A stretch of 64,000 nucleotides of DNA from Hyphobacterium sp. CCMP332 (GCF_014323565.1 NZ_CP058669.1:186001-250000); one strand, 5' to 3'; positions 35,401-44,702 are shown, numbered from the stretch's first letter. Numbers and translations are program-made. The notes: generated by a model from the sequence alone, not told the origin.

Positions 35401-36360
35401 ATGAAACGCGGCTGCAATATCCCTACTTCGGCAAAGACTTTGGCAAGCCTTGTGGTTTTGCTGCTGGTATCAGCTTGCGGCAGTCCCGAGACTGTTGAAA
35501 CCGGCACTGCCGGTTTGCCGCCCCCCGATAGTGCGGTGGCGCAGGTCGAGCAGACCATCATCTACAATGCCGGTGTTCAACGCGAAGCCTTTGCCCAGGG
35601 GCTGATCGAGGAGGGCGGGCAGCTTTCTGCCGATGACCCCGAATATGGGCGCATCGTCGAGGAATTGATCGATCAGCGCCTTCTGGCGATCGAGGCCCGG
35701 CGGCGGGGGTTACAGAATACGCCAGAAGCCCGCAGACGATTGGCCGCAGCCGAAGAGCGCATACTCGGCAACATTCTGCTGGAAACGGAAATCGCCGAAC
35801 AGGTCACCGAAGAGGCGGCGCTGCGCCTGTATAGCGAGCAAACCGGTCTTGCGCGTCCCGGCGAGCAGATTCGCGCCCGGCATATTCTGGTCGATACGCG
35901 CGAAGCGGCGGACGCCATTATCGGTTTGGCTAATGATGGCCGGGACTTCGCCGAACTGGCGGTACAGTATTCCACGGACATCGCCACGCGCGTTCAGGGC
36001 GGAGATCTGGGATACTTCTCTCGTGATGGCGTTTTGCCGGAGATCGCAGCCCTCGCCTTTTCCTCTGAGCAAGGCGAAATCGCCGGACCGGTCGAGACGG
36101 CTTCCGGATGGCATCTGCTCTATATCGTTGATCGCCGGTCACCCGAGGGTCCCGCCTTTGAAGAAATGCGCGGGTCGATTGTCCGGTTTCTGACATTCGA
36201 GACCATTTCAAATCTCGTTGATCATCTGCGGGACAGCGCCAGCATAGACCTGATCGAACCCGAGGCATCGGAGACCACCGTGCCCGGGACGGCGGATATT
36301 GTGCTCGACACTCCGGGCGATGATGATGAGCCGGACGCGCCCGCGGATAACGATAATTAA
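35401..36360 (+). CDS. Parvulin-type peptidyl-prolyl isomerase lipoprotein
   Basis: 319 residues from ATG 35401; an in-frame GTG lies two codons upstream. A lipoprotein signal ending LLVSACGS is followed by a SurA-N-like helical region (IVEELIDQRLLAIEARRRGL) and one rotamase domain (IRARHILVDTREAADAI through GGDLGYFSRDGVLPEIAALAF and ASGWHLLYI). The C-terminal tail is Asp-rich. A periplasmic chaperone/foldase of the PrsA/SurA class. It is divergent from secA, a pairing that fits protein export. Confidence 0.88.
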   Translation: MKRGCNIPTSAKTLASLVVLLLVSACGSPETVETGTAGLPPPDSAVAQVEQTIIYNAGVQREAFAQGLIEEGGQLSADDPEYGRIVEELIDQRLLAIEARRRGLQNTPEARRRLAAAEERILGNILLETEIAEQVTEEAALRLYSEQTGLARPGEQIRARHILVDTREAADAIIGLANDGRDFAELAVQYSTDIATRVQGGDLGYFSRDGVLPEIAALAFSSEQGEIAGPVETASGWHLLYIVDRRSPEGPAFEEMRGSIVRFLTFETISNLVDHLRDSASIDLIEPEASETTVPGTADIVLDTPGDDDEPDAPADNDN

Positions 36361-36399
36361 CCCTGTTTGCTCACGCGTTTTTAAGGACAATTTGTCAAT

Positions 36400-36810
36400 A
36401 TGACTGATGTGAAGCCGGTTTTGCTGGTAGCAGCCTGCGCCCTGCGTGATGCAGACGGACGGGTGCTCATTGCGCAAAGGCCGACTGGCAAGGCCCTGGC
36501 CGGGAAGTGGGAATTTCCGGGTGGCAAGGTCGAGATTGGAGAAACGCCCGAACAGACCATCGTTCGGGAATTGCGCGAGGAGCTAGGGATCGAACCATGC
36601 GAAAGCTGTCTTCAGCCCTTCGCCTTTGCCTCTCATCCCTACGAGGCCTTTCACCTCGTGATGCCGTTATTCATATGTCGCCGATGGGATGGATTCATCT
36701 CTCCTCAGGAAGGTCAGGCGATTGCCTGGGCGAGACCCGAAAAATTGCTGGACTTCGATCTGGCGCCCGCCGATCAGCCGCTCGCCGCCGAAATTCGCGA
36801 TCGCTTGTAA
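36400..36810 (+). CDS. mutT: 8-oxo-dGTP diphosphatase MutT (Nudix)
   Basis: 136 residues. A perfect Nudix box runs from G42 to I64 (G-x5-E-x7-RELREELGI). The upstream segment RPTGKALAGKWEFPGGK is typical of MutT, which hydrolyses 8-oxo-dGTP and limits A-to-C transversions. It starts 39 bases after the parvulin gene, probably in the same operon. Other Nudix substrates are possible, but length and motif context support MutT. Confidence 0.88.
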   Translation: MTDVKPVLLVAACALRDADGRVLIAQRPTGKALAGKWEFPGGKVEIGETPEQTIVRELREELGIEPCESCLQPFAFASHPYEAFHLVMPLFICRRWDGFISPQEGQAIAWARPEKLLDFDLAPADQPLAAEIRDRL

Positions 36811-36821
36811 AGCGTTTTGCT

Positions 36822-36956
36822 ATGGATACGGCCGGCACAACGGCCATCGAATACTCGATTATTATCGCCCTGATCGCGTTTCTGACCGTCGCGGCCCTGA
36901 CCCTGATCGGGCCCCAGGTCATGCAAATGCTGACCAATGCCGGGTCCGCCTTCTAG
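36822..36956 (+). CDS. Flp-pilin-like small peptide, 44 residues
   Basis: A 44-codon frame encodes MDTAGTTAIEYSIIIALI followed by further hydrophobic residues and ending NAGSAF. The G-T-T-A-I-E-Y core matches the Flp/Fap pilin pattern G-A-T-A-I-E-Y, with prepilin processing normally just before or within this motif. The N-terminus lacks the usual basic leader, though upstream codons in the same frame (KRFA) resemble one without a start codon. It begins 12 bases after mutT, without a clear ribosome site, so expression by coupling is possible. The stop overlaps that of the methyltransferase on the other strand. No tad genes are nearby. Confidence 0.55.
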   Translation: MDTAGTTAIEYSIIIALIAFLTVAALTLIGPQVMQMLTNAGSAF

Positions 36957-37855
36957 CGACCGGCTTTCTCGCCCGCCGATTTCTCTGTCACCCCCAGCGC
37001 ATCGGCCAGCCGCACGGTCGCCGACCCCGGTCGTTTGGGCCGCGGTTGGTCGGGGTGGGGCGCCCAGCCACCGGCATGGATGATTTCAAAGCTCGCCCGG
37101 ATTTTCCGGTCCGGATCGGCAAAGCGTTCTGAATAGATTTCCGCCATGCGCACAAAGAATGTCTTGCCCCGCGGCGTGCGCGGCCGGTCGGCCAGCACAC
37201 TTGTCTCGCCCATCTTCCGGAGATCGCGCATCAGCACAAAGGCGTTGCCATAGCGCACCGTCACCCGGTCGACATCTGTCACCGGCATCGCAAAACCCGC
37301 GCGTTGCAACAGCCCGGCCATGTCCATAGTATCGGCGAAAGGCGAAACCCGCGCCGCAACGCCGTCATACAGCTCGCTTTCCGCTGCCATCAGCGACTGG
37401 CGCAACTCCTTCAGGCTGGCACCGCCAATCACGGCGCTGGCAAAGAAGCCGTCGCTTTTCAGCGCCCGGTTGATCTGGATCAGCGCGCCCGGCAAATCAT
37501 TGGCCCAGTGCAGCGATAGCGGCGCGAGGACCAGATCAAAGCTCTCATCGGCGAAGGGCAGGGCTTCTTCATCGACGCAGGCATCGATCGCGAGCCGCTC
37601 TGCAAAATCGGTTTCGATCAACGCACCGATCTTAGCCGCTGCGACCGGTCTGTCTTTCAGTGCACGGCCCACAGCGCCGCCTCCACCCAGCACCAGTGCG
37701 CGCGGAAAATCGCGGCTGATACTCTCGACGCGATCGAGCAAATCGTCGATCGCCCGTTGCAACAGGAAGTCATATTCGTGCAGGCTGTGCGCGGCACGGT
37801 TGCGGCGCTGCCTCAAAAGGCGGCGATCAAACAGGGCGGGGGGCGATGAAGTCAT
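36953..37855 (-). CDS. SAM-dependent methyltransferase, BioC/NDUFAF5-like
   Basis: 300 residues. The Rossmann glycine motif is LVLGGGGAVGRAL; the DLVLAPLSLHWANDLPGALIQINRALK block (seen as LSLHWANDLPGAL) is typical of the BioC/NDUFAF5 group. Alphaproteobacterial members group with the mitochondrial complex I assembly factor NDUFAF5, and the nearby comF gene is a common neighbour. The function (complex I assembly versus biotin synthesis) is inferred. Its start codon at 37855 overlaps the divergent comF start by 10 bases. Confidence 0.82.
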   Translation of the reverse strand: MTSSPPALFDRRLLRQRRNRAAHSLHEYDFLLQRAIDDLLDRVESISRDFPRALVLGGGGAVGRALKDRPVAAAKIGALIETDFAERLAIDACVDEEALPFADESFDLVLAPLSLHWANDLPGALIQINRALKSDGFFASAVIGGASLKELRQSLMAAESELYDGVAARVSPFADTMDMAGLLQRAGFAMPVTDVDRVTVRYGNAFVLMRDLRKMGETSVLADRPRTPRGKTFFVRMAEIYSERFADPDRKIRASFEIIHAGGWAPHPDQPRPKRPGSATVRLADALGVTEKSAGEKAGR

Positions 37856-38619
37856 GGGTCCGATATGGCGCGTTAGGCGCGGTTAGAAAAGCCGGGACTG
37901 CGGTCGGCAATCTGATCTGGCCCCCGATATCGCCGCTCACCGGTAATCCTGTCAGCGCCACCGGACAGCTGGAAGCGGCCAGCTGGGCCGATATTCATTT
38001 CCTCGATGCGCCCTGGTGCGACACTTGCGGTCTGCCCTTTGCCTACTGGGTCGGCGCGGGCGCAGAATGCGGGGCTTGCGCCGCCCGCCTTCCGGCAGTT
38101 CACAAGGCCCGAGCCGCCTTTGCCTATGAAGACAGATCCCGCCAGCTGGTGCTGGACTTCAAACATGGCGGGCGGCTGGACGCACTGGACCAGCTGGCGC
38201 GCTGGATGGTGCGCGCCGGACCCGATGTTCTGGGTGGCGCACAGGCCTTGATTCCCGTGCCCTTGCATCCGACACGGCTTTTCACGCGGCGATATAATCA
38301 GTCCGCCTTGCTGGCAAAGGCCGTGTCGAAGCGCACCGGCATTCCCGTTGCGAGCGAATGGCTGGTGCGCAAGCGCCGGACCCCGACCCAAGCCGGGCAA
38401 TCGGGCAAGGCGCGCCGCCGCAATGTCTCGGGTGCGTTTGCGGTCACCGCCAGAGGCCGCACAGAATTACCGGGCACGACCGTCGTGCTGATCGACGATG
38501 TGATGACGACCGGGGCGACATTCGAGGCCTGTGCCAAGCCGTTATTGCGGTCCGGAGCGGTATTTGTGAATGCTCTGGCATTGTCACGCGTTGTGAAACC
38601 AACGGATCCCACTACATAA
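37846..38619 (+). CDS. comF: ComF-family phosphoribosyltransferase-like protein
   Basis: 257 residues. An N-terminal zinc-finger-like part has CDTCGLPFAYWVGAGAECGAC (seen as two C-x2-C pairs); the C-terminal PRTase domain has the PRPP loop VVLIDDVMTTGATFEAC and RRYNQSALLAKAV. ComF is tied to DNA uptake in Gram-positive and Haemophilus species; in alphaproteobacteria its role is undefined. The ATG at 37846 overlaps the methyltransferase start on the opposite strand. Confidence 0.88.
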   Translation: MKSWVRYGALGAVRKAGTAVGNLIWPPISPLTGNPVSATGQLEAASWADIHFLDAPWCDTCGLPFAYWVGAGAECGACAARLPAVHKARAAFAYEDRSRQLVLDFKHGGRLDALDQLARWMVRAGPDVLGGAQALIPVPLHPTRLFTRRYNQSALLAKAVSKRTGIPVASEWLVRKRRTPTQAGQSGKARRRNVSGAFAVTARGRTELPGTTVVLIDDVMTTGATFEACAKPLLRSGAVFVNALALSRVVKPTDPTT

Positions 38620-38650
38620 GGGAAAAGGATTCTCACCGGAGAGAGACGTT

Positions 38651-38908
38651 ATGGCCAAAGTCACGATCTATACCCGACCCATGTGCGGTTATTGCGGCCG
38701 CGCCGTCAGCTTGCTGAAGAAGAAGGGCGTTGCATTTGAAGAAATCAATGCCGGTTTCGATGCCGACAAGCGCGCCGAAATGGTGCAGCGATCCAATGGC
38801 GGCCGGACCTTTCCGCAGATCTTCATCGGTGACGAACATATAGGCGGGTGTGACGACATGATGCGGCTGGAGCGCTCGGGCCAGCTTGACGCGCTTCTGA
38901 GCGCCTGA
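38651..38908 (+). CDS. grxC: Glutaredoxin 3
   Basis: 85 residues. The redox site is C12-G-Y-C15 rather than the common C-P-Y-C, so the proline is replaced by glycine; such variants can show altered redox potential. The TFPQIFIGDEHIGGCDDM motif (glutathione-binding Thr-Phe-Pro and GGCDD) is complete. It reduces protein disulfides with glutathione. GGAGAG lies 7 bases before the ATG. It is followed 4 bases later by the nitrilase-like gene. Confidence 0.95.
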   Translation: MAKVTIYTRPMCGYCGRAVSLLKKKGVAFEEINAGFDADKRAEMVQRSNGGRTFPQIFIGDEHIGGCDDMMRLERSGQLDALLSA

Positions 38909-38912
38909 CGCC

Positions 38913-39728
38913 ATGCGCGTTGCGCTCATCCAGATGCGGTCCGGCACGGACATCGCGGCCAATCTTGCCGACGCTGAACGCCTGATCCGCGAGGCTGCCG
39001 CGCAGGGGGCAGGCTTTATCGCGACGCCGGAAACGACTCACCTGGTGCAGAAAGACGCCGAAAAACTCTTCGCGGTGCTGAAGCATCCGGATGATGATCC
39101 GGCGCTGCCGTTTTTTGCGAAGCTCGCCAAGGAATTGGGCATCACCCTGCTGATTGGGTCGATGGCCTTGCGCGCGCCCGGAAACCGCGCGGTCAATCGC
39201 TCGCATCTCTTTGGAACGGATGGCCAGCTTGTCGCGACCTATGACAAGGCCCACATGTTCGATGTCGGTCTCGGACAGGGCGAAACCTATTCGGAATCAA
39301 CAAATTACGATTCCGGTGACCGGGCTGTTCTGGCCGATATTCCCGGCGCGAAACTCGGGCTGACCATCTGCTACGATGTGCGATTTGCTTATCTTTATCG
39401 GCAATTGGCGCAAGCCGGGGCGCAGATCATCACCGTGCCGTCGGCCTTCACCCGGCCGACCGGAAAAGCGCATTGGGAGATCCTGCTGCGCGCGCGCGCC
39501 ATAGAGACCGGTTGCTATATTTTGGCACCGGCCCAGGGCGGGCTGCATGAGGACGGGCGCAAGACGTGGGGACATTCCATGGTCATCGATCCATGGGGCG
39601 ACATCATCGCCGAGCTCGACCACGACCACCCGGATGTTTTGATCGCCGATCTCGACATGGCGAAGGTTGAAACCGCCCGCACGCGTATTCCGTCGCTACA
39701 ACATGATCGCGAAATATCCGGGCCGTAA
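38913..39728 (+). CDS. Carbon-nitrogen hydrolase, Nit1/Nit2-like
   Basis: 271 residues. The nitrilase-superfamily catalytic triad is visible: Glu in FIATPETTHL, Lys in TYDKAHMFDV and the nucleophile Cys in GLTICYDVRFAYLYR. The pattern matches Nit2/deaminated-glutathione amidases, which repair waste products of transaminases; a location next to glutaredoxin fits a glutathione link. The substrate is inferred from similarity of motifs only. Confidence 0.87.
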   Translation: MRVALIQMRSGTDIAANLADAERLIREAAAQGAGFIATPETTHLVQKDAEKLFAVLKHPDDDPALPFFAKLAKELGITLLIGSMALRAPGNRAVNRSHLFGTDGQLVATYDKAHMFDVGLGQGETYSESTNYDSGDRAVLADIPGAKLGLTICYDVRFAYLYRQLAQAGAQIITVPSAFTRPTGKAHWEILLRARAIETGCYILAPAQGGLHEDGRKTWGHSMVIDPWGDIIAELDHDHPDVLIADLDMAKVETARTRIPSLQHDREISGP

Positions 39729-39775
39729 GCGCGAGCCATCTTGGCGTTTCGTGCCAAATTGCCCATATACCAACC

Positions 39776-40201
39776 ATGATCCGATACGCTCTCATCTGTG
39801 ATGGCTCGCATGAATTCGAGGCATGGTTCCGCAATTCGGACGATTTCGACGTCCAGGCCGATGCCGGGCTCGTGGAATGTCCGCATTGCGCCTCGACGGC
39901 TGTGAAGAAGGCCATCATGGCCCCGTCGATTGCCAGGAGCGGTGGCAACACCTCGGCTGATCCGCAGAAAATGATGATGGAGATGGCGGGCAAGATCCGC
40001 AGCCATATTGCCGAGAATTTCGACTATGTCGGCGACAAATTCGCCAGTGAGGCGCGCGCCATGCATGATGGTGAAAAGCCGGAGCGCGCCATTTACGGCG
40101 AAACCACGCCGCAGGAGGCGACCGCCTTGCAGGATGAGGGTGTGCCGTGCGCGCCCTTGCCCGACCCGCTCGTTCCGCTTCAGGCGAAGAAGCTGAATTA
40201 G
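39776..40201 (+). CDS. DUF1178 family protein
   Basis: 141 residues. The family hallmark is the N-terminus IRYALICDGSHEFEAWF and a CPHC zinc-knuckle-like pair at VECPHCAST, with the C-terminal RAIYGETTPQEATALQDEGVPCAPLP (seen as IYGETTPQEATAL). The biochemical function is unknown. In alphaproteobacteria it regularly follows grxC and the nitrilase-like gene, as here. It converges on ubiG with overlapping stops. Confidence 0.9.
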   Translation: MIRYALICDGSHEFEAWFRNSDDFDVQADAGLVECPHCASTAVKKAIMAPSIARSGGNTSADPQKMMMEMAGKIRSHIAENFDYVGDKFASEARAMHDGEKPERAIYGETTPQEATALQDEGVPCAPLPDPLVPLQAKKLN

Positions 40202-40959
40202 GCTTTCACCGCCGTCATCATGTAATTGACCGACGCATCGCCGGTGATCTCGAACTCGTCCTTCAGGGGATTATAGCTCACGCCCACCGGCGTTTTCACA
40301 TCCAGCCCTTCGGCTGACAGCGCGGAGCGGACTTCCTCCGGCTTGATCAGCTTGTCGAAGCGGTGCGTGCCGCGCGGCAGCCAGCGCATCACCCACTCAG
40401 CGCCGAAAATCGCAAAGACGAAGGCCTTGGAGGTGCGGTTGATCGAGGCGACAATCATCAGCCCGCCGGGCTTGAGCAGCTTGGCGCAATCGCGCAGGAA
40501 TTGATCCGGATCGGCCACATGCTCAACCACTTCCAGATTGAGCACGACATCAAACTGTGCCTTGCCCTGTTCCAGCAATTGCTCGGCGGTGCCGTGACGA
40601 TAGTCGATGGTCAGGCCCTGTTCTTCTGCATGCACCTTGGCTGTCTTGATGTTGGGCTCGGCGGCATCCACGGCTGTCACGCCGGCCCCCAGCCGCGCCA
40701 TCGGCTCGGCAATCAGCCCGCCGCCACAGCCGATATCCAGCAGCTTCAGCCCTTTCAGTGGCTCTGATCCGCTTTTCAGATTGAAATGGCTTATCAGGGC
40801 ATCGCGGATATAGCCGATCCGCGCCGGATTGAATTTGTGCAGCGGTTTGAACTTGGATTCAGGGTCCCACCATTCTGCCGCCATACGCGAGAATTTCTCC
40901 ACCTCTTCCGGGTCGATGGAGGGGCTGGTCAGCTTTTCCGGGGCTTCGGCATGGGCCAT
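40198..40959 (-). CDS. ubiG: Ubiquinone biosynthesis O-methyltransferase UbiG
   Basis: 253 residues. The AdoMet site is LLDIGCGGGLIAEPMARLGA and the post-I motif is VTAVDAAEPNIKTAK; the start region EVEKFSRMAAEWWDPESKFKPLH is diagnostic of UbiG. It methylates the two O positions of the ubiquinone ring. The ATG at 40959 is chosen because the family starts shortly before the SRMAAEWWD motif. It is divergent from lysC. Confidence 0.95.
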   Translation of the reverse strand: MAHAEAPEKLTSPSIDPEEVEKFSRMAAEWWDPESKFKPLHKFNPARIGYIRDALISHFNLKSGSEPLKGLKLLDIGCGGGLIAEPMARLGAGVTAVDAAEPNIKTAKVHAEEQGLTIDYRHGTAEQLLEQGKAQFDVVLNLEVVEHVADPDQFLRDCAKLLKPGGLMIVASINRTSKAFVFAIFGAEWVMRWLPRGTHRFDKLIKPEEVRSALSAEGLDVKTPVGVSYNPLKDEFEITGDASVNYMMTAVKA

Positions 40960-41064
40960 GGCGAATTCTCTTTTTCCGCTTTGAATTTCTGTTCTGCCAT
41001 AATATGGCCTCGCAGAGGCGCACTTTCGAGCCCGGTGTGAAGCGGTTATACGCCGCAGCACAGT

Positions 41065-42300
41065 ATGCGAGGGTCAGATTTGACCACAAGGGTAATGAAA
41101 TTCGGTGGCACTTCGGTTGGCTCGCTCGACCGGATCCGTGCCTGTGCAGCCATTGTCGCGGCGGAATGTGCGCGCGGCGAGCGCGTAGCCGTCGTCGTTT
41201 CGGCCATGGCGGGCGAGACGGATCGCCTTCTGTCGCTGGCAGGCAATCTCGGATTCGGCCTGGGTGATGAGGAAACCGACGTCGTCCTCAGCGCGGGCGA
41301 GCAGATCAGCGCGGCCCTGATGTCGATGGCGCTCAGCCAGAACGGGCTGACGGCGCGGTCCTTCCTGGGCTGGCAGGCCCGCATCCGGACGGACGGTCCG
41401 CCGGGCTCGGCCCGGATCAGTGGCCTGGATGCCTCGCCCATGCGCAGCGCGATGGATGAGGGTTGCATTCCGGTGATGGCCGGTTTTCAGGGTGCCTCCA
41501 TCAATGAGCGCGTCCGAACCCTGGGCCGGGGCGGCACGGATTTGTCGGCTGTCGCCCTCGCCGCAGCGCTGGGAGCCCATTGTGATATCTATACCGATGT
41601 TGATGGTGTGTTCACCACTGACCCGCGAATCGAGCCAAAAGCCCGGCGGATTGATAAGATCAGCTACGATGAGATGCTCGAACTCGCCGCACAGGGCGCA
41701 AAAGTGCTACAGACCCGATCGGCGGAGTTTGCCAAGGCGCGCAGCGTGCCCTTGCGGGTTTTGTCCAGCTTTGCCGAACCGGGCCAGTCAGAAGGCACAA
41801 TGATCATGCAGGCCGAAGACATTGCCGAACGCCGTATCGTTTCCGGAATCGCTTATGCGCGGGATCAGGCCCGCATCGCCTTGCGCGGCCTGTCGTCCGC
41901 GCCGGGGGCGGCTGCGGCTATTTTCGGCGGGCTGGCTGATGCCGATATCGGCATTGATATGATTGTTCAGTCGCCCTCGAGCGAAAGCGGACGGGCCAAT
42001 CTCGAATTCACCGTGGATCGCCGGGATCTGGACAAGGCGCTGGTCTGTATCGGCGAAAGCGACGCGCATGACGTGCTCAGCGAGACCGGGCTGGCGAAAG
42101 TGTCGGTGGTCGGCCTCGGCCTCAATCGCCGCGCGGATGTCGCCCGTATCCTCTATGGTGCGCTGGCCAGACAGAAAATCGCCATCCGCACGGTATCGAC
42201 CTCCGAAATCAAGATCAGCGTCCTGATCGAGAATGACGCGGTAGAGAATGCCGTGCGCGCTCTCCACGCGGCCTATGGCCTGGATGACGCGGCAGTATGA
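41065..42300 (+). CDS. lysC: Aspartate kinase
   Basis: 411 residues. It phosphorylates aspartate, the first step to Lys, Thr, Met and diaminopimelate. VMKFGGTSVGSLDR is the ATP-binding start and TLGRGGTDLSAVALAA the second kinase motif. Two C-terminal ACT domains (about residues 265-405) would bind the feedback amino acids. An in-frame TTG at 41080 with AGGG six bases upstream is an alternative start closer to the family norm. The stop overlaps ptsP by 4 bases, a common alphaproteobacterial arrangement. Confidence 0.96.
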   Translation: MRGSDLTTRVMKFGGTSVGSLDRIRACAAIVAAECARGERVAVVVSAMAGETDRLLSLAGNLGFGLGDEETDVVLSAGEQISAALMSMALSQNGLTARSFLGWQARIRTDGPPGSARISGLDASPMRSAMDEGCIPVMAGFQGASINERVRTLGRGGTDLSAVALAAALGAHCDIYTDVDGVFTTDPRIEPKARRIDKISYDEMLELAAQGAKVLQTRSAEFAKARSVPLRVLSSFAEPGQSEGTMIMQAEDIAERRIVSGIAYARDQARIALRGLSSAPGAAAAIFGGLADADIGIDMIVQSPSSESGRANLEFTVDRRDLDKALVCIGESDAHDVLSETGLAKVSVVGLGLNRRADVARILYGALARQKIAIRTVSTSEIKISVLIENDAVENAVRALHAAYGLDDAAV

Positions 42301-44615
42301 TGGATGAAGTGATCGATACGACCGACCTGAAAAATCTCGCGCCGGGTCCGCGCCGCCTGCTGAAACGGCTGCGGGCGTTGATGGCGGATCAGGACAATGC
42401 GCAAAAACGGCTGGACAATCTCACCGGCATGATCGCCGAGGAGACCGGCTCGGACGTGGCGTCCATCTATCTGGCGCGGCGTAGCGGATCGCTGGAATTG
42501 TGCGCCACACACGGCCTGCGCCAGGACGCGGTTCACAATACGCGCCTCCAGCACGGCGAGGGTCTGGTGGGACAGGTCGCCCTGACCGCCAAGCCGCTGG
42601 CGGTTGCTGACGCGCCAAAACACCCATCCTTCTCCTACCGGCCCGAAACCGGCGAGGAGCCATTTACCTCCTTCATCGGGGTGCCGATTCTGCGCGGTGG
42701 CCGCCTTGTCGGCGTGCTGACCAGCCAGACGACGCATGAGCGCAAGCTCGCCGATGGCGAAATTGAAACCCTCCAGACGGTGGCGATGATCCTCGCGGAA
42801 ATCATCGCTTCCGGTGCAATCATTGCGCCCGAGGAACTGGCCGGTCTGGATGTCCGGCCGACTCGGCCAGAACGCTTCCAGGGCGGAGCTTTTTCGCCGG
42901 GGCTGGCGATTGGCGTGGCGGTGGTTCACGAGCCGCATGTATCGCCTGTCCGCCTGATTGCGGACGACCCGGAAGACGAGGAAGGCCGCCTCGACATTGC
43001 CATCAACGAGCTTCGCAAGGCGATTGACGGTATGCTGGACGGTAATCGGCTCCCCTTCGGTGGGCCGACCCGAGACGTGCTGGAAGCCTATCGCATGTTT
43101 GCCCATGACCGCGGCTGGCTGGCCCAGTTGCGCGATGCCGTGCGTCAGGGTCTGACGGCTGAAGCCGCGGTCGAGCGCGTCCGCAACGAACATCGTGCCC
43201 GCCTGATGCAGGCCAAGGACCAGAATTTCCGCGAGCGATTGCATGATCTGGAAGACCTCGCCAATCGCCTGTTGCGGCATCTGGATGAAAACAACACCGA
43301 TGCTGGCGCGCCTTTGCCGGATAACGCCATTCTGGTTGCCCGCTCCATCGGGCCGGCAGAATTGCTGGATTATGACCGCTCCAAACTGAAAGGCCTCGCA
43401 CTGGAAGAAGGCTCGGCCTCCAGTCATGCCGTGATTGTCGCCAAGGCGCTCGGCATTCCGCTGGTGGGGCAGGTGGAAGGTGCGCTCGATCGGGTTGAAA
43501 CTGGCGACACCGTCATCCTCGATGGCGAGTACGGCTTGCTCCACATTCGCCCGACGGCAGAGGTGAGCGAAGCCTATGCGGACCGCGCCAAGGCGATTTC
43601 CCGGCAGGCCGCGGCCTTTGCGCGGCTCAAGGACGCGCCGTTGATCACGGCAGATGGTCAGCCGTTTGAGCTGCATCTCAATGCCGGTCTGCTGGTCGAA
43701 TTGAAGCGGCTGGAAGAGACCGGTGCGGCGGGCATCGGGCTGTTTCGGACCGAATTCCAGTTCATGGTCTCCGATACGCTGCCGTCCGTCGTTGAACAGG
43801 CAAAGCTCTACAAGACGGTGGTGGATGCCTGCGGAGATCGCCCGGCGGTCTTCCGAACGCTCGATCTTGGTGGCGACAAGGTGACGGCCAGCGCACCGGC
43901 CATGCGCGAACCCAATCCGGCGCTGGGATGGCGGGCCATTCGCATGGGGCTCGACCGTCCCGGCCTGTTGCGGCTGCAATTGCGTGCACTGATCGAAGCC
44001 GCAGACGGCAAGGAGCTGGACGTACTGTTTCCGATGATTGCCGCACCGTGGGAATTCTTTGCCGCCCGCGACATGCTGGAAGCGGAAATCACACGGGCGA
44101 AAAAATACGGGCACAAAATGCCCCGGAAATGGCGGGCCGGCCTGATGTTGGAAACGCCGGGCATGGCGTTCGCTATTGATGAAGCCCTGCCGCGCGTCGA
44201 CTTTGTGGCCGTCGGTGCCAACGATCTGATGCAGTATTTCTTCGCGGCCGACCGGCTAAATGCGCGGGTGTCCAACCGCTATGATATCCTGTCTCCGGCG
44301 GCTTTGCGGCTGTTCAGGTTCATCCAGACCTCCTGCGCCGCACACAACGTGCCGGTCTCGGTTTGCGGTGAGACCGCCAGCCGCCCTCTGGAAGCCGCCG
44401 TTCTTCTGGCGCTGGGCTATAAAAAACTGTCCATGGCCGCCTCCAGCATCGCCCCGGTGCGCACATTGCTGAACGGGCTGGATGTTGAAAAACTTGGCGC
44501 ATGGCTTGCATGCCGGCTGGATAATCCGGGGCGCACTTTGCGCGACGAATTGATTAAAGCAGGCATTGATGCAGGATTACCGTCTGAAGCTGTTGATAAC
44601 TCGCCCCGCATCTGA
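42297..44615 (+). CDS. ptsP: Phosphoenolpyruvate-protein phosphotransferase (EI-Ntr)
   Basis: 772 residues. An N-terminal GAF domain (to about residue 165) senses small molecules, glutamine in characterised homologues. It is followed by the PEP-utilising phosphotransfer domain, with the active His in EEGSASSHAVIVAKALG, and the C-terminal TIM barrel (GAAGIGLFRTEFQFM, ALGWRAIRMGL, MLETPGMAF and SVCGETASRP). It is the first enzyme of the nitrogen PTS, passing phosphate to NPr and EIIA-Ntr, a system linked to stringent response in alphaproteobacteria. It is coupled to lysC by a 4-base overlap. Confidence 0.96.
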   Translation: MMDEVIDTTDLKNLAPGPRRLLKRLRALMADQDNAQKRLDNLTGMIAEETGSDVASIYLARRSGSLELCATHGLRQDAVHNTRLQHGEGLVGQVALTAKPLAVADAPKHPSFSYRPETGEEPFTSFIGVPILRGGRLVGVLTSQTTHERKLADGEIETLQTVAMILAEIIASGAIIAPEELAGLDVRPTRPERFQGGAFSPGLAIGVAVVHEPHVSPVRLIADDPEDEEGRLDIAINELRKAIDGMLDGNRLPFGGPTRDVLEAYRMFAHDRGWLAQLRDAVRQGLTAEAAVERVRNEHRARLMQAKDQNFRERLHDLEDLANRLLRHLDENNTDAGAPLPDNAILVARSIGPAELLDYDRSKLKGLALEEGSASSHAVIVAKALGIPLVGQVEGALDRVETGDTVILDGEYGLLHIRPTAEVSEAYADRAKAISRQAAAFARLKDAPLITADGQPFELHLNAGLLVELKRLEETGAAGIGLFRTEFQFMVSDTLPSVVEQAKLYKTVVDACGDRPAVFRTLDLGGDKVTASAPAMREPNPALGWRAIRMGLDRPGLLRLQLRALIEAADGKELDVLFPMIAAPWEFFAARDMLEAEITRAKKYGHKMPRKWRAGLMLETPGMAFAIDEALPRVDFVAVGANDLMQYFFAADRLNARVSNRYDILSPAALRLFRFIQTSCAAHNVPVSVCGETASRPLEAAVLLALGYKKLSMAASSIAPVRTLLNGLDVEKLGAWLACRLDNPGRTLRDELIKAGIDAGLPSEAVDNSPRI

Positions 44616-44702
44616 AACTATCAAGACTTGCGCGCCTGACGGGCGAAGTCAGCGCGTTTCAGAAAAATCTGGCCTCAAGTGCCACAGAAAGCAGGGTGGA
44701 TG

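Noticed and set aside
36400-36810. Anti-phage or novel defence locus around the small genes between secA and comF
   Set aside because: The genes are ordinary housekeeping families (Nudix, methyltransferase, PRTase) in a usual order; nothing indicates defence.
42273-44114. 613-codon open frame antisense to ptsP
   Set aside because: It exactly shadows the intact ptsP gene, shows no domain motif and has the composition expected from the complement of GC-rich coding DNA.
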